From Tachypleus tridentatus (Eukaryota; Arthropoda; Merostomata; Xiphosura; Limulidae): DNA of 64,000 bases. The position numbers and the translations under genes are program-made. The stretch's first letter is position 1; each line of letters starts with the position of its first letter. The stretch covers positions 143,439,009 to 143,503,008 of the forward strand of contig NC_134834.1 in assembly GCF_004210375.1 (NCBI RefSeq). The letters are read 5' to 3'. Below the pieces are notes generated by a model. It had not been told where the DNA came from. It ran no database searches and was given only the letters and a program-made list of their open reading frames with translations. Below, in pieces: positions 12,007 through 24,647 of the stretch.

Positions 12007-13493
12007 TGATATAAACAGGACCTTTCTAATTTTCAATATTCTCAACCCATTGTGTAATGCACACATTGAAGAAGACATAATTAAGCTGCGACGTGCTGGA
12101 TATCTTTTTGATAGATTGTCTTTAGTAGTTCCCTGCATCAAGGTGAGAATTTAATCCAATTGGTTACTCCTTTAATTAATATGATCGATACAATTTCGTA
12201 TTGGCGGAATTGAATATGAATTTACTATAACAATATTAAGTTAGTGACCCACGCAAGAGTGTACGAGTATAAGACCTTGCTTTGCATATCTTGATTTTTT
12301 TTTTTTTGGACTCCAGATCTTTCACCAACTATGATGGGTGGCTCATCATATCTTTGACCATACAATTAATTTAGAGATAATCCAAAATTAGTCAATATCC
12401 TTGTAACTCCACAAACAAGTTATGTTGCTCTGACCCTCTGTAGCTTATTAAAGTCAGTAAATTGGTATCTAATTTCACGGTTTTCATCTACAAAGCAGAG
12501 ACATATTTATAGATATTCCACATTATAAGAAGACACCTACATAAACGCCTAAATTTAAAATCCATAATTACTTTATAGTTTTATTTCGTTAAGACAACGA
12601 AGCTTCTTTGTGCTTAAAGCTACGTGTACTTTTATCTACACAAAACTGTTTTCGTTTAAAATTACTGTGAGCAATATGATTTAGATAGTTTATATAACGT
12701 GGATGTTATACTTGTTTATTTTTAGAAGCGAGAGTTTATGGTAAAATTGTTTATATTTCAGTCTTAATAGATAGTGATAGTTGCATCATGTTCGTAGAAC
12801 CTTCTAATTTTTCTTGATGTTGTAATTGAGAATCATTGCATCAGAATATCTGGTGTGGAGTGAAATGTTCTAGACTTCTGTCGGGCTATACACACGTCGA
12901 AACATTATTAGTTAACTCTAGGCTGCGTTATTGCGAGTTTAGTGATAAAGGTAAAGAATATATACTGGCGATTTTTAAACTAAATTATCACAAAATGTAT
13001 AGTAATAACGGAGCAAGCAAAATAATTCATCTTTTCAATTACGATCTAAAGTTATTGAAACAGAATATTTAGACTTTGGCGAAAATTATTCAAAGCACTG
13101 TATAAAACTGTGATGACCAAGAATCTAAAGAATGCATGACTTCTTTTATTATACTGTTTTAAAACAAGTGATCTGTGTTGCTATTTTTTTATTGTTTAAA
13201 TGTATTGTTAACAAGTCACAGACACCTGCTGTAATGAATCCGACCTTCTAATCTTGACGATAGCAATAAGGCTTCGAGATTCCAGTTATAAAGTGTCAAC
13301 AAAAGCCATTGTATGAGACCATTTCAACACAAAAATGTTAATGCTTTATCGAAAGACTGTAGACTATGTGTAAAACGTTAAATATCATAAGAGAAGTGAG
13401 CCATAACTATATAAGCATTTTTTTTTTGGCGCTGTTGTAAACCTTTGGATTTCAAAGCTGATATTCTGAATTTAAATCCATCCTTTTAATATA
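12007..13493. other. No gene seen
   Basis: A T-run near 12292 and one 78-codon open frame without protein-like character. Confidence 0.55.
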
Positions 13494-13766
13494 GCCCAGC
13501 ATGTCCAGATGGGTAAGGCACTCAATTCGTAATCTGATGGTCGCGGGTTTGAATCCCCGTCACATCAAGGACGCACGCCCTTTCAGCCATGGGGGCATTA
13601 TAATGTTACGGTCAATCCCACTATTCGTTGGTAAAAGAGTATCCCAAGAGTTGGTGGTGGATGGTGATGACTAGCTGTCTTCCCTCTAGTCTTCTACTGT
13701 TAAATTAGGAACGGCTAGTGCAGATAGCCCTCGAGTGTCTTTGCGAGGAGTTTAAAAAAACAAGAA
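13494..13766 (+). mobile_element. SINE-1 copy
   Basis: Near full length; B box GGGTTTGAATCCCC and core intact, 3' domain shortened to GAGTGTCTTTGCGAGG. Confidence 0.92.
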
Positions 13767-14531
13767 GTTTTATCAAGCTGTGATGTCAGTTTATCAAATA
13801 GTAGATTCTTTAATGTTCGTCTCCAGTACATTAGTTTTAATCAGCCAAATTGCTTGTATGTTTATGGCCATGATAAATATTAAAATATTTGTTGCCAGTA
13901 GCGAATTTAAGGAGGGTGGATGGCCACTCCTTTTGATACTATTTAAATAATTTACGTTACATTTTTTTAAAGCAATATAACAATGGGATGGCTAGCTACC
14001 CCTAAATCAGCCACTGGTTACAAACATGATTAAAATGATACAAATAATTCATCTTGAACTACTATTATCTGATCGAACAGTGGGATTTGACATTCACTCT
14101 TATAACACACCGGTGGCCATAAAGTACGAAGATCGTTGAGGCAACAGCGCCATACATCCTTGAATTCACAGTCCTAACACACTAACTACTAGGCTATTGT
14201 CTGTCACATTTATCGTTTGCCAGATGCCAATATTTTATTTTTAATGTCCACAAAAGCATAAATATAATAATATTTGCTTATTTTGCCACAATCTTACACA
14301 ATATGAACATGAAAGATTTTAGCACAGACAGTCTTTAAAATTATCGCTGACCCATAGTACAACTGGGCCTGGAATCCCGTTATTACAACAATGAATAGCA
14401 ATCTTTTTTTCTTCTTTTTTCCCTGTCACCTTAGTTGGTTTGTTGCTTTGAAATGATTTTTCAGCAGCTCATATGTGTCAACAAAAGTTAGGTACCGTAT
14501 GGAATATACTATAAATTACTAGAACGTAACA
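13767..14531. other. No gene seen
   Basis: No recognisable feature. Confidence 0.6.
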
Positions 14532-14735
14532 GTGGCCAGTCGTGGCTCAGGTGGTTAAGGCTCTCGACTCGCAATCTGAGGATCGCGGATTCGAATCCCT
14601 GTCCTATCAAAACATGCTCCCCTGTTTCAGCTGTGAGGGCGTTATAATGCGACAGTCAATTCCACTATTCTTTGACAAAAGAATAACCCAAGAGTTGGCA
14701 GTGGGTAGTGATGACTAGTTGCCTTCCCGCTAGTC
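14532..14735 (+). mobile_element. SINE-1 copy, 3' truncated at an inversion
   Basis: Head and core run to TGCCTTCCCGCTAGTC and then stop abruptly at a junction with an inverted SINE-1 piece. Confidence 0.85.
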
Positions 14736-14787
14736 GTCCCTAATTTTGTAGTGTAAGATAGTGGGAAGGTTCTAGACATCACAAACA
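14736..14787 (-). mobile_element. Inverted SINE-1 piece adjoining the preceding copy
   Basis: GTCCCTAATTTTGTAGTGTA and the following GGGAAGG...CATCAC is the reverse complement of the SINE-1 middle, joined head-to-head to 14532-14735. Confidence 0.7.
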
Positions 14788-16404
14788 CGTAAGCTGTTAC
14801 ACCAATCTTTTTTAACTTTCCTATTATTTAAGTCTATTACTAACGTTAACAATTCAAAATTTTCTGAAACAAATTATTATAAAATTGAGTTAAACAGTCT
14901 TTTGATGACGTCAAACATGATATGTCTTTTTGGAATTGTGTGATTAAGCTTATTTGAGGTATTTTCGCTGTCACTTTATGTACCAAAATGCCACTTAAAG
15001 TTCGCGTATTTCTTTAAATACTAGAAAACTGATCTACTGCATATTTGTTTGGTATACTGCTTAGATAATACCTGTAAATTATCCAAGATATATTTAATTG
15101 TTTTATTTTGTTATGTAATAAAGTACAGTAGCTCATAGCCCTGCGTAGAATAGAGTTTTAGTAGTCACAGCTAACGTGTTTTTGATATCTCGAACCAAAT
15201 GAAATTTAACCCTAAAGTTGCGTAGGCTAACTAATACTTATTTACAATTAAAATTAATACTTGTTACCTATTACAACTTACCTCGGACGAGTCTCCAATT
15301 TATTATACTACGTATTACGATTTCAAATATCTGGAAATTGTCATTTGAATTTGAAGTTAATTGAATGATAATATGTATCAAATTTATGGTACGCGCCACA
15401 TGGCTAATACACGCAATTTTCTTTTTTAACACAAATATATTTTAATATGCAACAACAATACAATTTATAATAACGATTATTACAAATAATAATTCATATA
15501 CAAACATTTTATAAACTTATAAACAATACTGAGTTTTCAATCTGGTCTCGAACCGAATATTTTATCGACGGTTCACGAAGTTTGAATTCTGTGTTGATAA
15601 TCTTACACTTCTCTTAATGTCTAGCCTCACGCCGTTTACAAGATGACTTTTCTTCGACGTAGATATCTAATGTCCTAGCATCCGAAGTTAAACGGTTTAT
15701 AATGTTTGAAATCTACAGACATTTCTGGTCAAATATCTGTAGTTTTCTAATTAAGCATTTATCACAGTTACAGCTTCCGAGGTTTACAAAATACTAATTG
15801 TAGCAAACCAACAATATTATACTGTCTCTACGCGATGATTAACTTTTATAAGCTTGAAGGGTGATTTTCTAGAAATTTCTGCTAAGGTAACAATACTTGT
15901 ATTTTACATACACACATAGTACATTGTTGATTCTTACGCTCAAGAATCTTCTACAAATGTATATAATAGGCGGGACTTTCAGAATACACATTTAACAAAA
16001 TACGTTATACGCATTTCTAAATACATATTTAATTAAAACAACCATCAATATTAAAATAACTATACATTATAGTAAACCGATACATGTTTGTTTGTTACTA
16101 TGTGCAAATCTAAACATTTAAATATGCTCATCGCTGCTCTCTCGCTATTTTTAAACAACTATGACGCGTGAAACAGCAGATGAAGTCAACGGAAAACTTA
16201 TTCCCAGCGTTCAATGCTCTGTTTAAATCTTCCATAGAGAGAATAACTGAAAACTGAAACAGTGCTACATAAGACCGCACGTCTTTCGCGAACTCACTTG
16301 TTCGTTATATCATTCTCTTAGGGCATAATCATTTTGTATATTTTACTTTCAAAAGGCTATTATATTATTAATTAATGGAAGGGTGTTATTTAGTACCCGC
16401 GATT
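14788..16404. other. No gene seen
   Basis: AT-rich with normal CpG content for the window; no feature recognised. Confidence 0.6.
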
Positions 16405-16414
16405 ACTTTGCCTC

Positions 16415-16689
16415 TTGGCCCGGCATGGCCAGGTGTTTTAAAGCGTTCGACTCGTAATCTGAGGGTCACGGGTGCGAATCCCCGTTGCACCAAACATGCT
16501 CGCCTTTCAGCCGTGGAGGCGTTATAATGTGACGGTCAATCCCTCTATTCGCTGGTAAAAGAGTCACCCAAGATTTGGCGGTGGGTGGTAATGACTAGCT
16601 ACCTTTTCTCTAGTCATACACTGGTGAATTAAAGATGGCTAGCCCAGATAGCCTTCATGTAGCTTTGCGCGAAATTCGAAAACAAACAA
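16415..16689 (+). mobile_element. SINE-1 copy
   Basis: Full length; 10-bp duplication ACTTTGCCTC at 16405-16414 and 16690-16699. Confidence 0.95.
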
Positions 16690-16920
16690 ACTTTGCCTCG
16701 TGGTAGACAGCTCGTGAAACATCTATCAAGTGTCGATATCTTTTGTTGTTAATTTCAATTCATTCAAGGAATTTTCCTGAACGATAAAATATAGGTTAAT
16801 TAATATAGTCAGAATTTTAGATCTCAAAAGTTATTGTCATTATCAAATGGACGCTTTTTCTTTTTAAATAAATAATTAAATCAGTATTATATATCAAATG
16901 AAGTATTATTTCAATGTCTT

Positions 16921-17005
16921 CTGGTGGATCAGCGGTAAGTAAACATCCATGGTTTCATTCCCCTCGAAAGACAACCAGTTGTGTCGTTCTATGCTCATAA
17001 AATGA
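16921..17005 (+). mobile_element. Possible SINE-2/3 remnant
   Basis: Weak head match (GATCAGCGGTAAG) with B-box-like TTTCATTCCCCTCG. Short and diverged. Confidence 0.35.
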
Positions 17006-17112
17006 CTATTATACGAATATGGAACACAGACTAGTTCATCTTATTTGTGTATCTACATTTAATTATATTCAAATGAAGGTTATGCAGGGGCGTGCGCATA
17101 AATTTAAACATT

Positions 17113-17371
17113 GTTTGTTTTAAATTTCGCGCAAAGCTACACAAGGGCTATCTGTGATAGCCGTCCCTAATTTACCAGTGTGAGACTAGAGGGAAGGCAG
17201 CTAGTCATCAACACCCACCGCCGACTGTTGAGCTACTCTTTTACCAACGAATAGTGATATTAATCGTCGCATTATACGCCCCCACGGCTGAAAGGGTGAG
17301 CATGTTTCTTGTGACAAAGATTCGAACCCGCGAATCTCAGTTTACTACTCCAGCACCATAACCACCTGGTC
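17113..17371 (-). mobile_element. SINE-1 copy
   Basis: Near full length in minus orientation. An 11-bp duplication ATTTAAACATT / ATTTAAGCATT (one mismatch) lies at 17102-17112 and 17372-17382. Confidence 0.93.
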
Positions 17372-17382
17372 ATTTAAGCATT

Positions 17383-18000
17383 ACCACTCATGTTGGACAC
17401 ATATACACATACCCATATATACAAGCCATATCAACGCAAGCGCTTATATCATACGCTTGGTAACAAACAGAATTATATTCAACAAAATAACCGAGCCCGC
17501 AAACATAGAGTTTTAGGGGTTGGGGGTGGAAAACGATGCTCTTCTTCTTCCCTCCCTTCTGCACGCCTTTAAGTGTATGTAAGCGTTGTAATCATATAAG
17601 TTGTTTTGTTTTGTTATTTGAATAATTGTGTAAAATAACAAAATTACTCTTTTAACTTGGCATAAAGAAGGTTTCGACTTTCCTGCTCCTAGCATAGCTT
17701 TGAAAAGTGATTTAAAATAATTATTTAAAAAACGGGGAAGACACGATATCTTATAATTATGGCCATTTATTAATTTGAGGATGTATATCAATAAGCTCAA
17801 TTGTAAATATGTACATCTTCAAAATTACTGCAATTTGTGGACTTTCGCTGGAAACGACCAAACTTTCACTATTTTGTCATTCGATAATCTTAACAGTGTA
17901 GTAATCTCAGTTTTATATAGTTACTACTGCAGCTCTATTTACTCGACCTTTGCATTATTTCTTTCTTTAAACGATTTCGAAACCATAAATTTTGCAGATT
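17383..18000. other. No gene seen
   Basis: No recognisable feature. Confidence 0.55.
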
Positions 18001-18056
18001 CTGGTTGGTTGGTTTATTGGCATAAAGCAACTAGTACATCTGCGCCAAACAACCGG
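18001..18056 (-). mobile_element. 3' tail of the RNase H-bearing LINE
   Basis: Minus strand reads GGCGCAGATGTACTAGTTGC, then TTTATGCCAATAAACCAACC. This matches the LINE 3' end at 58047-58100, including the ACCAACC tail. It is a second, truncated copy of the same LINE family. Confidence 0.75.
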
Positions 18057-18223
18057 TAAGAAATTAAAAATAAAAATTAAATTATTAAAATGCAAATTAT
18101 GAAAACGAGGAGGGACTATAATAATTCATAATAAAAAAAAACATGATACGAAATACTGTAATTATGTTTAACATACTAGCAACACACATTTTTGTTTTCA
18201 TTATTTTCTGTACACCAACAAAT

Positions 18224-18505
18224 GTGCCCGGCATGGCCAAGCGTGTTAAGGCGTGCGACTCCTAATCTGAGGGTCGCGGGTTCGCATTCCCATCACACCA
18301 AACATGCTCGCCCATTCAGCCGTGGGGACGTCATAATGTGACGGTCAATCCCACTATTCGTTGGTAAAAGAGTAGCCCAAGAGTTGGCGGTGGGTGGTGA
18401 TGACTAGCTGCCTTCCCTCTTGTCTTACACTGCTAAATTAGGGACGGCTAGCACAGATAGCCCTCGAGTAGCTTTGTACGAAATTCAAAAAAACAAACAA
18501 ACAAA
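18224..18505 (+). mobile_element. SINE-1 copy, young
   Basis: Full length and close to the apparent consensus; exact 12-bp duplication ACACCAACAAAT at 18212-18223 and 18506-18517. Confidence 0.96.
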
Positions 18506-18517
18506 ACACCAACAAAT

Positions 18518-19140
18518 ATTTATTATTTACACCAGTAATAATAATTATGTGAAACTAATAAACCCTCAACTTGTAGCGTCAAAAAGACCAACTAAAAGCA
18601 TCACAAAGCACTGAAACATGGATCCTTGTGCCCCAAATCCCCAGCTGGTGTCTTGAAAAATTAGAATAGGAAAACCATGATTGATATCATACAACAGCAC
18701 TAATGATGATAGAAAAAAACGATTTCGACCATAAGAAGGAAGACAGCGACAACATATCTGTTCTGCTGAACACTCGAGAACCGTTAAAGGATGTAATACA
18801 AACAATATCAGGTAGAGAGCAGCACTAGTTAAGTAGGAATATCAATTTGAAATTTTGTCATCAATCATTCTGACCTTATTCTTCAGGTTAAGTGTTAAAA
18901 TAAATACAAGTGCGTAATATAAATGTAATACATAAATAAAATTGTAACAGTAAAAACATAAATATTGTAAAATGTGAGAGCTTGTTTGTAAGTGTGATAT
19001 TTAGGTCGCGTGTAGTTTAGATTTCGTCATATTTATTATTCAAACACTTTTTTGGATCGGAACGTACTTTAAATTAGATTGATCCAATGGAATATATGAA
19101 TACTCAAGTCCAATGATATTTCTAATAATTAATCTCCATC
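18518..19140. other. No gene seen
   Basis: No recognisable feature. Confidence 0.55.
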
Positions 19141-19255
19141 ACCGCGATTGGCTCAGCGGTACCAGTAGGGGCTCACGCAATTAAAAACTGGGTTTCTATA
19201 CTCTTAGTGTTCGCAGGACATTGTGATATTTTGAGATTAAAAACAAACGAACAAA
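19141..19255 (+). mobile_element. SINE-2 copy, old
   Basis: ATTGGCTCAGCGGTACC head and GGGTTTCTATACTC B-box region; degraded 3' domain and an AAACAAACG tail. Confidence 0.65.
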
Positions 19256-19889
19256 TTAAAACCAGAAAGACAAATTAAGGGTGTAAAATACTACATCAGC
19301 CTAAAACCAGTGATTAACAGATTAACAGTATCTTTAAGAAACAGGAGTTAAAAGCTGCAGAAATAATGTACAGTTTATGACTTGTGATTAAATTACTGCG
19401 ATAATAGGATGAGATCTGTCCCACATACTCGGTTGAAGTTTTGACCAGTAAACTTAATCTGACCTTAAATTGTAAGTTGGACTTTTTAAAGATAAGAATG
19501 CAGTTTGGATACGTCTGCTTTCTTTCTTCTTTTTTTTAACTATCTAACGGTACTACCAAATTATACGACCAGTGTAATTACAGATCATCATGAGGAGACA
19601 CCAGTTTGGTTAAAGATACCGGTCGAAACAGCACAGCTAATTGTCAGCCTTTTCATCAGTCAATTGGCAAAACAGATGCTGGACACAAAGCTTGGGATCT
19701 GCCAACATGAGTCATGAAAGCTAAAACTCAGGAATTCCACCAACAGAAAGGTGCAACGCCACGTCGTTGTGTGAGCCATGTAAATAAATAAATAAATATA
19801 TATATATATAATGTGAATTATCTTTATTTTTTTAATTTGGTTATTTTCTTCAATGTATAAATGTTGATATTTTAATGGAATATTTGATT
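19256..19889. other. No gene seen
   Basis: A short TAAA/TA microsatellite at about 19780-19810 only. Confidence 0.55.
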
Positions 19890-19995
19890 GATTGATTGGA
19901 ATTAAGCCCAAAACTACACAATGGATCATCTGTGTTCTGCTCGCCACCGAATCGAAACCGGTTCCGAAGACATCTTTTGTGCCACTAGGGGGCTT
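19890..19995 (-). mobile_element. SINE-2 copy
   Basis: Minus orientation: CTACACAATGGATCATCTGT to TGTGCCACTAGGGG; a GATT-type tail at the left. Confidence 0.75.
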
Positions 19996-20042
19996 AATGG
20001 AAGGTTCTAAAATATTGTTGTTTTTACAGATCCTACGGTGAA

Positions 20043-20140
20043 ACATCGGTAAATTTTCGGACTTACAAGGCTAAAATCAGGAGCTCGATTTCCCCCGGTA
20101 GACAGCAAATAGCCCGTTAGTTTGAAGACAAATAGCTGAT
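20043..20140 (+). mobile_element. SINE-2 fragment
   Basis: CGGTAAATTTTCGGACTTAC, then CTCGATTTCCCCCGGTAGAC and GCAAATAGCCCGTTAG; head incomplete. Confidence 0.65.
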
Positions 20141-21249
20141 GATCTATTCTCTGTTCTATGTACACAAGCACACACACTATTTTGTTGTAAAATAAAGATT
20201 GTTTTCACTCTCCATCAAAATTATCTTATTTGTTTATTTCTCACATGCACTAAGATAACTCACTTAAGTTATAAAATTCAAAATTGATGTTCTGATTGAA
20301 TTTACTGCTATTAATTAATGTAATTATACGGCAGTCGTGGATAAATAAGTTTTTATTTGAAACTGTCATAGCGCTAGGGACCAACGGCTTTGAGTGAGGT
20401 CATCAGTTTAGCCCACCACGACAATCTCGCTAACACTGTTCATTTCGTTTCTTTTCGTGATTAAAACATCTTTTGGAATTTCTTTGAAAATACTCGGTCA
20501 TTTGGTGTGTGAATGTTATTCTTTCAGTCTATAGCTTATTTGTAACATCACCTTTGTCAGAGAACTGGATATCCCGTCATGATCTCATCCACATCTTTTG
20601 ATCTGGTAACATTCTGAACAATTTGAATCTTTGTCGACAGTTTAGCTTCGAAACTGTCACATCTGATATTTGTAGAAAGTTTGAAATGACTACTAAAAGC
20701 GTTTATGAAAGACAGCATTGTATGTTCTTAATGAAATCACATTAGAGCAACTGATGGCCAGAAGCCAATTTTGAGAAAAAAAGTTCATTTCCATTTACTC
20801 TTAAAAAACGGTCAATGTATTGTCTTGAGTACTTCTCTCTTTCAAGATTACTCAACACATTGCATTCAGATAAAGTTGCAGGAAATACAATATAACGGAA
20901 TTAACTGTAAGTTTGTTTGTTTCTACTTTCTCCTATTCTAAATATAGTGGTTCTGTTGTAGAAATTCACAAAGTGCTTGCTGGAATGTAATATATTTTGT
21001 TGTTGTTTTTTAATATATCAATATTTTTCAGTCTTAAAATGCCTCCTAAGAAAACATAACATCTATTCTTGTTATACATATTAATTAGGCACACATATTT
21101 GATTGCTATAATAAAACTTCTTAATTGGTCCTCATAGAAACCCTATTCAAAAGAAATCATTTAAATTCACCATGTGGAAATCATAGTGCAATTATGGTCA
21201 TGATCACATATACTACAATTGATATTTCAAATAAGGAATAAAAGACTCT
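20141..21249. other. No gene seen
   Basis: No recognisable feature. Confidence 0.6.
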
Positions 21250-21350
21250 TCCCTGGATCCACGATACGTCTGTAGACTTACTTTGTTCATTCTCTGCGGC
21301 GTACCGAGCACAAACAGTTCATTGTGAAGCTTTACTCTAAAGCAAGGATT
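21250..21350 (+). mobile_element. Possible SINE-2 remnant
   Basis: ACGTCTGTAGACTTAC and GAGCACAAACAGTTCATTGT...AGCTTT match SINE-2 in order, with heavy divergence. Confidence 0.5.
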
Positions 21351-21818
21351 ATCTATCTTTTTTACTTATGCTACAATGTAAACTGCCTGGTTGTCTACTT
21401 AAACACATGGTTGAAAAATAAATAAATAAGATAGTAGTGATAACAGAATACTCATTTGTAATATATTCCATCTTCCAAAATTATTCTTTTATAATTTATT
21501 ACAATATTATTCAAACCTTTGCGTCCTCTCGAAAGGCCTGACACTCTTCCACAAAGATAAAATAATAAAAATTGCATCGCCACCAAACCTGACAACATAA
21601 CCAAGGTCAAAGATTTGCATGCACACATTAAAGCCCACAAAAGAAATTACCCCAAAACATTAAGTAATTAAAAAAAAACGGTCATTTTTTATCATCAGAA
21701 GTTTTTACTGAAACAAAGAAATCCGAAGTTCAAAAACGATCGAAATTTTTGGTTTATAAAAAGTTCGTTGCAATCGATGATTATAAATAATCTTACTTCA
21801 ATAAAAACCCACGTGTTA

Positions 21819-21937
21819 GTTGTTCTTTGTTATTAAGCATAAAGGTACCCAAAGGGACTCTGCCCACAAGGGGTATTCAACCCCGGTTTCTACCAGTATA
21901 AGTCCGCAAACATATCTCTGTGCCACAAGAGGTGGGT
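21819..21937 (-). mobile_element. SINE-2 copy
   Basis: Minus orientation: TTATTAAGCATAAAGG ... CAACCCCGGTTTC ... AGTCCGCAAACATATCTCTG. Confidence 0.75.
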
Positions 21938-22007
21938 GCATGTCTTAATGAATAATTTATCAAGATACAGTTAAACAAATGAAAATTTCAAGTAACTTGT
22001 AATTAGT

Positions 22008-22282
22008 AGTTGTTTTGAATTTTATGCAAAGCTACACGAGGGCTATCTGCGCTAGCCGTCCCTACTTTAACAACGTTAGACTAGAGGGAAGGTAGTCCTC
22101 TAGTCATCACCACCCACCGCCAACTCTTGGGCTTCTCTTTTACCAACGAATAGTAGGATTGATTGTCACATTATAACGCCCCCACGGCTGAAAGGGGTGA
22201 GCATGTTTGGTATGATAGGGATTCGAACCCGCGACCCTCAGATTACGAGTCAAGTGCCTTAACCACCTGTCCATGCCGGGCC
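22008..22282 (-). mobile_element. SINE-1 copy
   Basis: Near full length in minus orientation, with a small duplication (GTCCTCTAGTC) in the core; head complement ends CATGCCGGGCC. Confidence 0.94.
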
Positions 22283-22411
22283 TATTAAAAGATGATTAAA
22301 AATGAGAAATTTAGAACTTAGTTTGGCCTGAAAAAACACACGCTCATTTATCTAACTACATTTTTCACTGATCCGGAAATATTGTATCCGGGGTTTCATC
22401 CCCCCTTGGTG

Positions 22412-22532
22412 GTGCGTGCTTTTTTATTATTGCAAAGCCACATCAGGTTATCTGCTGAGTCCACCAGAGGCAATCGAACCTCTGATTTTAGCGTTGTAAA
22501 TTCGTATGCTTACCGCTGTATCAGCGAGGGAC
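22412..22532 (-). mobile_element. SINE-3 copy
   Basis: SINE-3 is a third tRNA-headed family (TGGTACAGCGGTAAG; GGATTTACAACGCTAAAATC; AGCAGATAGCC...GGCTTTGCT). Minus-orientation copy with GCAATCGAACCTCTGATTTT. Confidence 0.8.
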
Positions 22533-22539
22533 TCCTCGC

Positions 22540-22640
22540 GGTGCACATAGCAGATTAGCCCACTTTTTGGTTGTTGTATACACCGCGAGAAATCGAATCC
22601 CAGATTTAAGCGTTATAAGTTCGTAAACATACCGCTGTCG
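22540..22640 (-). mobile_element. Possible second SINE-3/SINE-2 remnant
   Basis: GAAATCGAATCCCAGATTTA and ACATACCGCTGTCG in minus orientation, adjacent to the previous copy; diverged. Confidence 0.5.
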
Positions 22641-23664
22641 TTGGATAGTCTACCTTGTCGATGAACTTCTACCAGTACGTTTCTTAATATATCAAAAAGT
22701 AAAAGAATATTTTTACTCACTAATTTAACCTCTGTTATCCTCAGCTACTCTTGTCGCGTGTTTTGTGCTTTATGAACACATTATAGTGCATAGCAGTGAC
22801 TGGATTATTTTCTGAGATATTTATTAGAATTATATGCGAAACAGTGAATCTTATGGCATCATAAATGTAATTAGATTTCTTGTACGTCTTGGTCTCGTCT
22901 GCCATCGTTTTACGGAATAGCGGCAGAATATAAGACCGCCGTATTTAGAAGATGAAATCATTCAATAACTCATCCCTAAAAAAATAAAAAAACTATAATA
23001 ACCAAATTTTTCGCATAACAACTTAATTTACATATCGTTTGTATGCACGAGATTAAGAAAAATTATTCGTTTCCAAACTTTACGGATTTCTGTCGCATAT
23101 AAATTACAAACAACTAAAAACTACCACAAATAGGCCTAGGGAAGCGATGCTAATTATTCGGCAAGAGAAATCAGGTCTTGAAGAATAATACGAGTATGTA
23201 TTTTAGGTTCTATCTGTGTTGGAAGATAATCAAGAAACTAAAACTTTACTACTCGTGCTTAACAGAACTTTCCACAGGGTTTACAGCAAGTATTTTACGA
23301 CTTACTCTAATAAGTGTTACATGTAAACTTGAGCAAACTTAATCTTCTAATGGAGTACGCTTACTTCCTTGTCCGAATTCAACTGCTGGCCCTTACTGGA
23401 AGGAAACTGATTTCTCAAATGAAGTTTCAAAGAAAGCATTCATAATGACCTCGAGTAAGAGCGAGGAAGCCACTGCGCTTTGAGAAGGAAAGTTGTTTTG
23501 ATCCGTCACATTACAGTGAATAGAAATTCTAGAAACTTTTCATCTGCTAATAAGAAAGAACTAAACTTATGAATAAATGCACATTACCTATACTTGGTTT
23601 TGCTACTTTGATTGTGCTTTGTGTATTGTTTTTCTATTTGGAACCAGGCGTGATCTGCTGGTTA
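22641..23664. other. No gene seen
   Basis: No recognisable feature. Confidence 0.6.
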
Positions 23665-23797
23665 GGCACCCCAGTGGCACAGCAGTATTATGAGGGCTCA
23701 CACTACTAGAAACCGGGTTTCGATACCCATGGTGAGTAAAGCACAGATCGCCCATTGTGTAGCTTTGTGCCTAATTCTAAACAAGCAAACAAACTAG
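23665..23797 (+). mobile_element. SINE-2 copy
   Basis: CCCCAGTGGCACAGCAG head, GGGTTTCGATACCC B-box region, GCCCATTGTGTAGCTTTGTG 3' domain and an AAACAAAC tail. Confidence 0.88.
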
Positions 23798-24166
23798 TGA
23801 TTAGAGTGAGCCCGAAGTAAATCCAAAGACTCGCAGTTCGTAACCTGTTTTCCTCGAAAACGCAATCTACACTTTCAGTAAGTGTGTGTGTGATAAAAGT
23901 GATAATGAATTCCTTTATTCGGTCCAAAGGGTCAGACAGAATGGTAGGTGTTACTAACTGGTTTCTTCCAGTCAGTACTTCAAACTTTGAGAGAGTCATT
24001 CCTGAAACTTGAGATTGGCTGATTAGCCCAATAATACCATTCTACGACATCATAATTTTCAACTAGAACAGTAATTATAGGCATTGATAAATGAACGAAT
24101 TTCATTTTACTAAAATCATGCTCGGATAATTTTCCTTCCATTATCCTGAGGGTTAGTTTTAAATTG

Positions 24167-24412
24167 AGGGCCTGACAATGGATGCTTGGTGGCGCTTGAC
24201 TCGTAATCTGCAAGTCGCATGATCAAAACTCATCACCGAACGTCCTCGCTGTTTCAGCAGTGGAGACGTAATAATTTAACAGTCAATCCTACTGTTGTTA
24301 GGCAAAAGAGTGGCCCAAGAGCTGGCGGTGTGTGGTGTTGACTAGCTGCCATTTCTCTAGGTTCTATCACTTCGAAATTAAACTAGATAGCTCTCGAGTA
24401 ACTTTGCGTAAA
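24167..24412 (+). mobile_element. SINE-1 copy, old
   Basis: Strongly diverged but collinear: head with CTCGTAATCTG, core AAAAGAGTGGCCCAAGAGCT and 3' domain CTCGAGTAACTTTGCG. Confidence 0.8.
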
Positions 24413-24547
24413 GGTTCGTTAAATACATAATGTTAATTTTTTGCAAATTTATTTAAACACGACTCCTCGCTGTGGCTAGTACATTTGTGTTGAGACACAT
24501 ACTACTATGTGATAAAACCTCGGACTTTCTTGGCTCAATAATAAATC

Positions 24548-24647
24548 TGAAATCTTATTATGCTAAAATACCGGGTTTCTATACCCACGTTAGGCATAGC
24601 ACAGACAGTCCATTGTGTAGCTTTGCACTTAACAACAAACAAACAAT
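24548..24647 (+). mobile_element. SINE-2 fragment (head degraded)
   Basis: CCGGGTTTCTATACCCACG, then CACAGACAGTCCATTGTGTA and a CAAACAAACAA tail; the region 24460-24547 may be a broken head. Confidence 0.75.

Noticed and set aside
18225-18300. tRNA-like sequences with A and B boxes (many loci)
   Set aside because: All are followed by SINE core and tail and flanked by target duplications, and their anticodon stems do not pair well; they are SINE heads, not tRNA genes.
23706-24213. Two adjacent minus-strand frames
   Set aside because: Cover SINE-2 and SINE-1 sequence; no domain.
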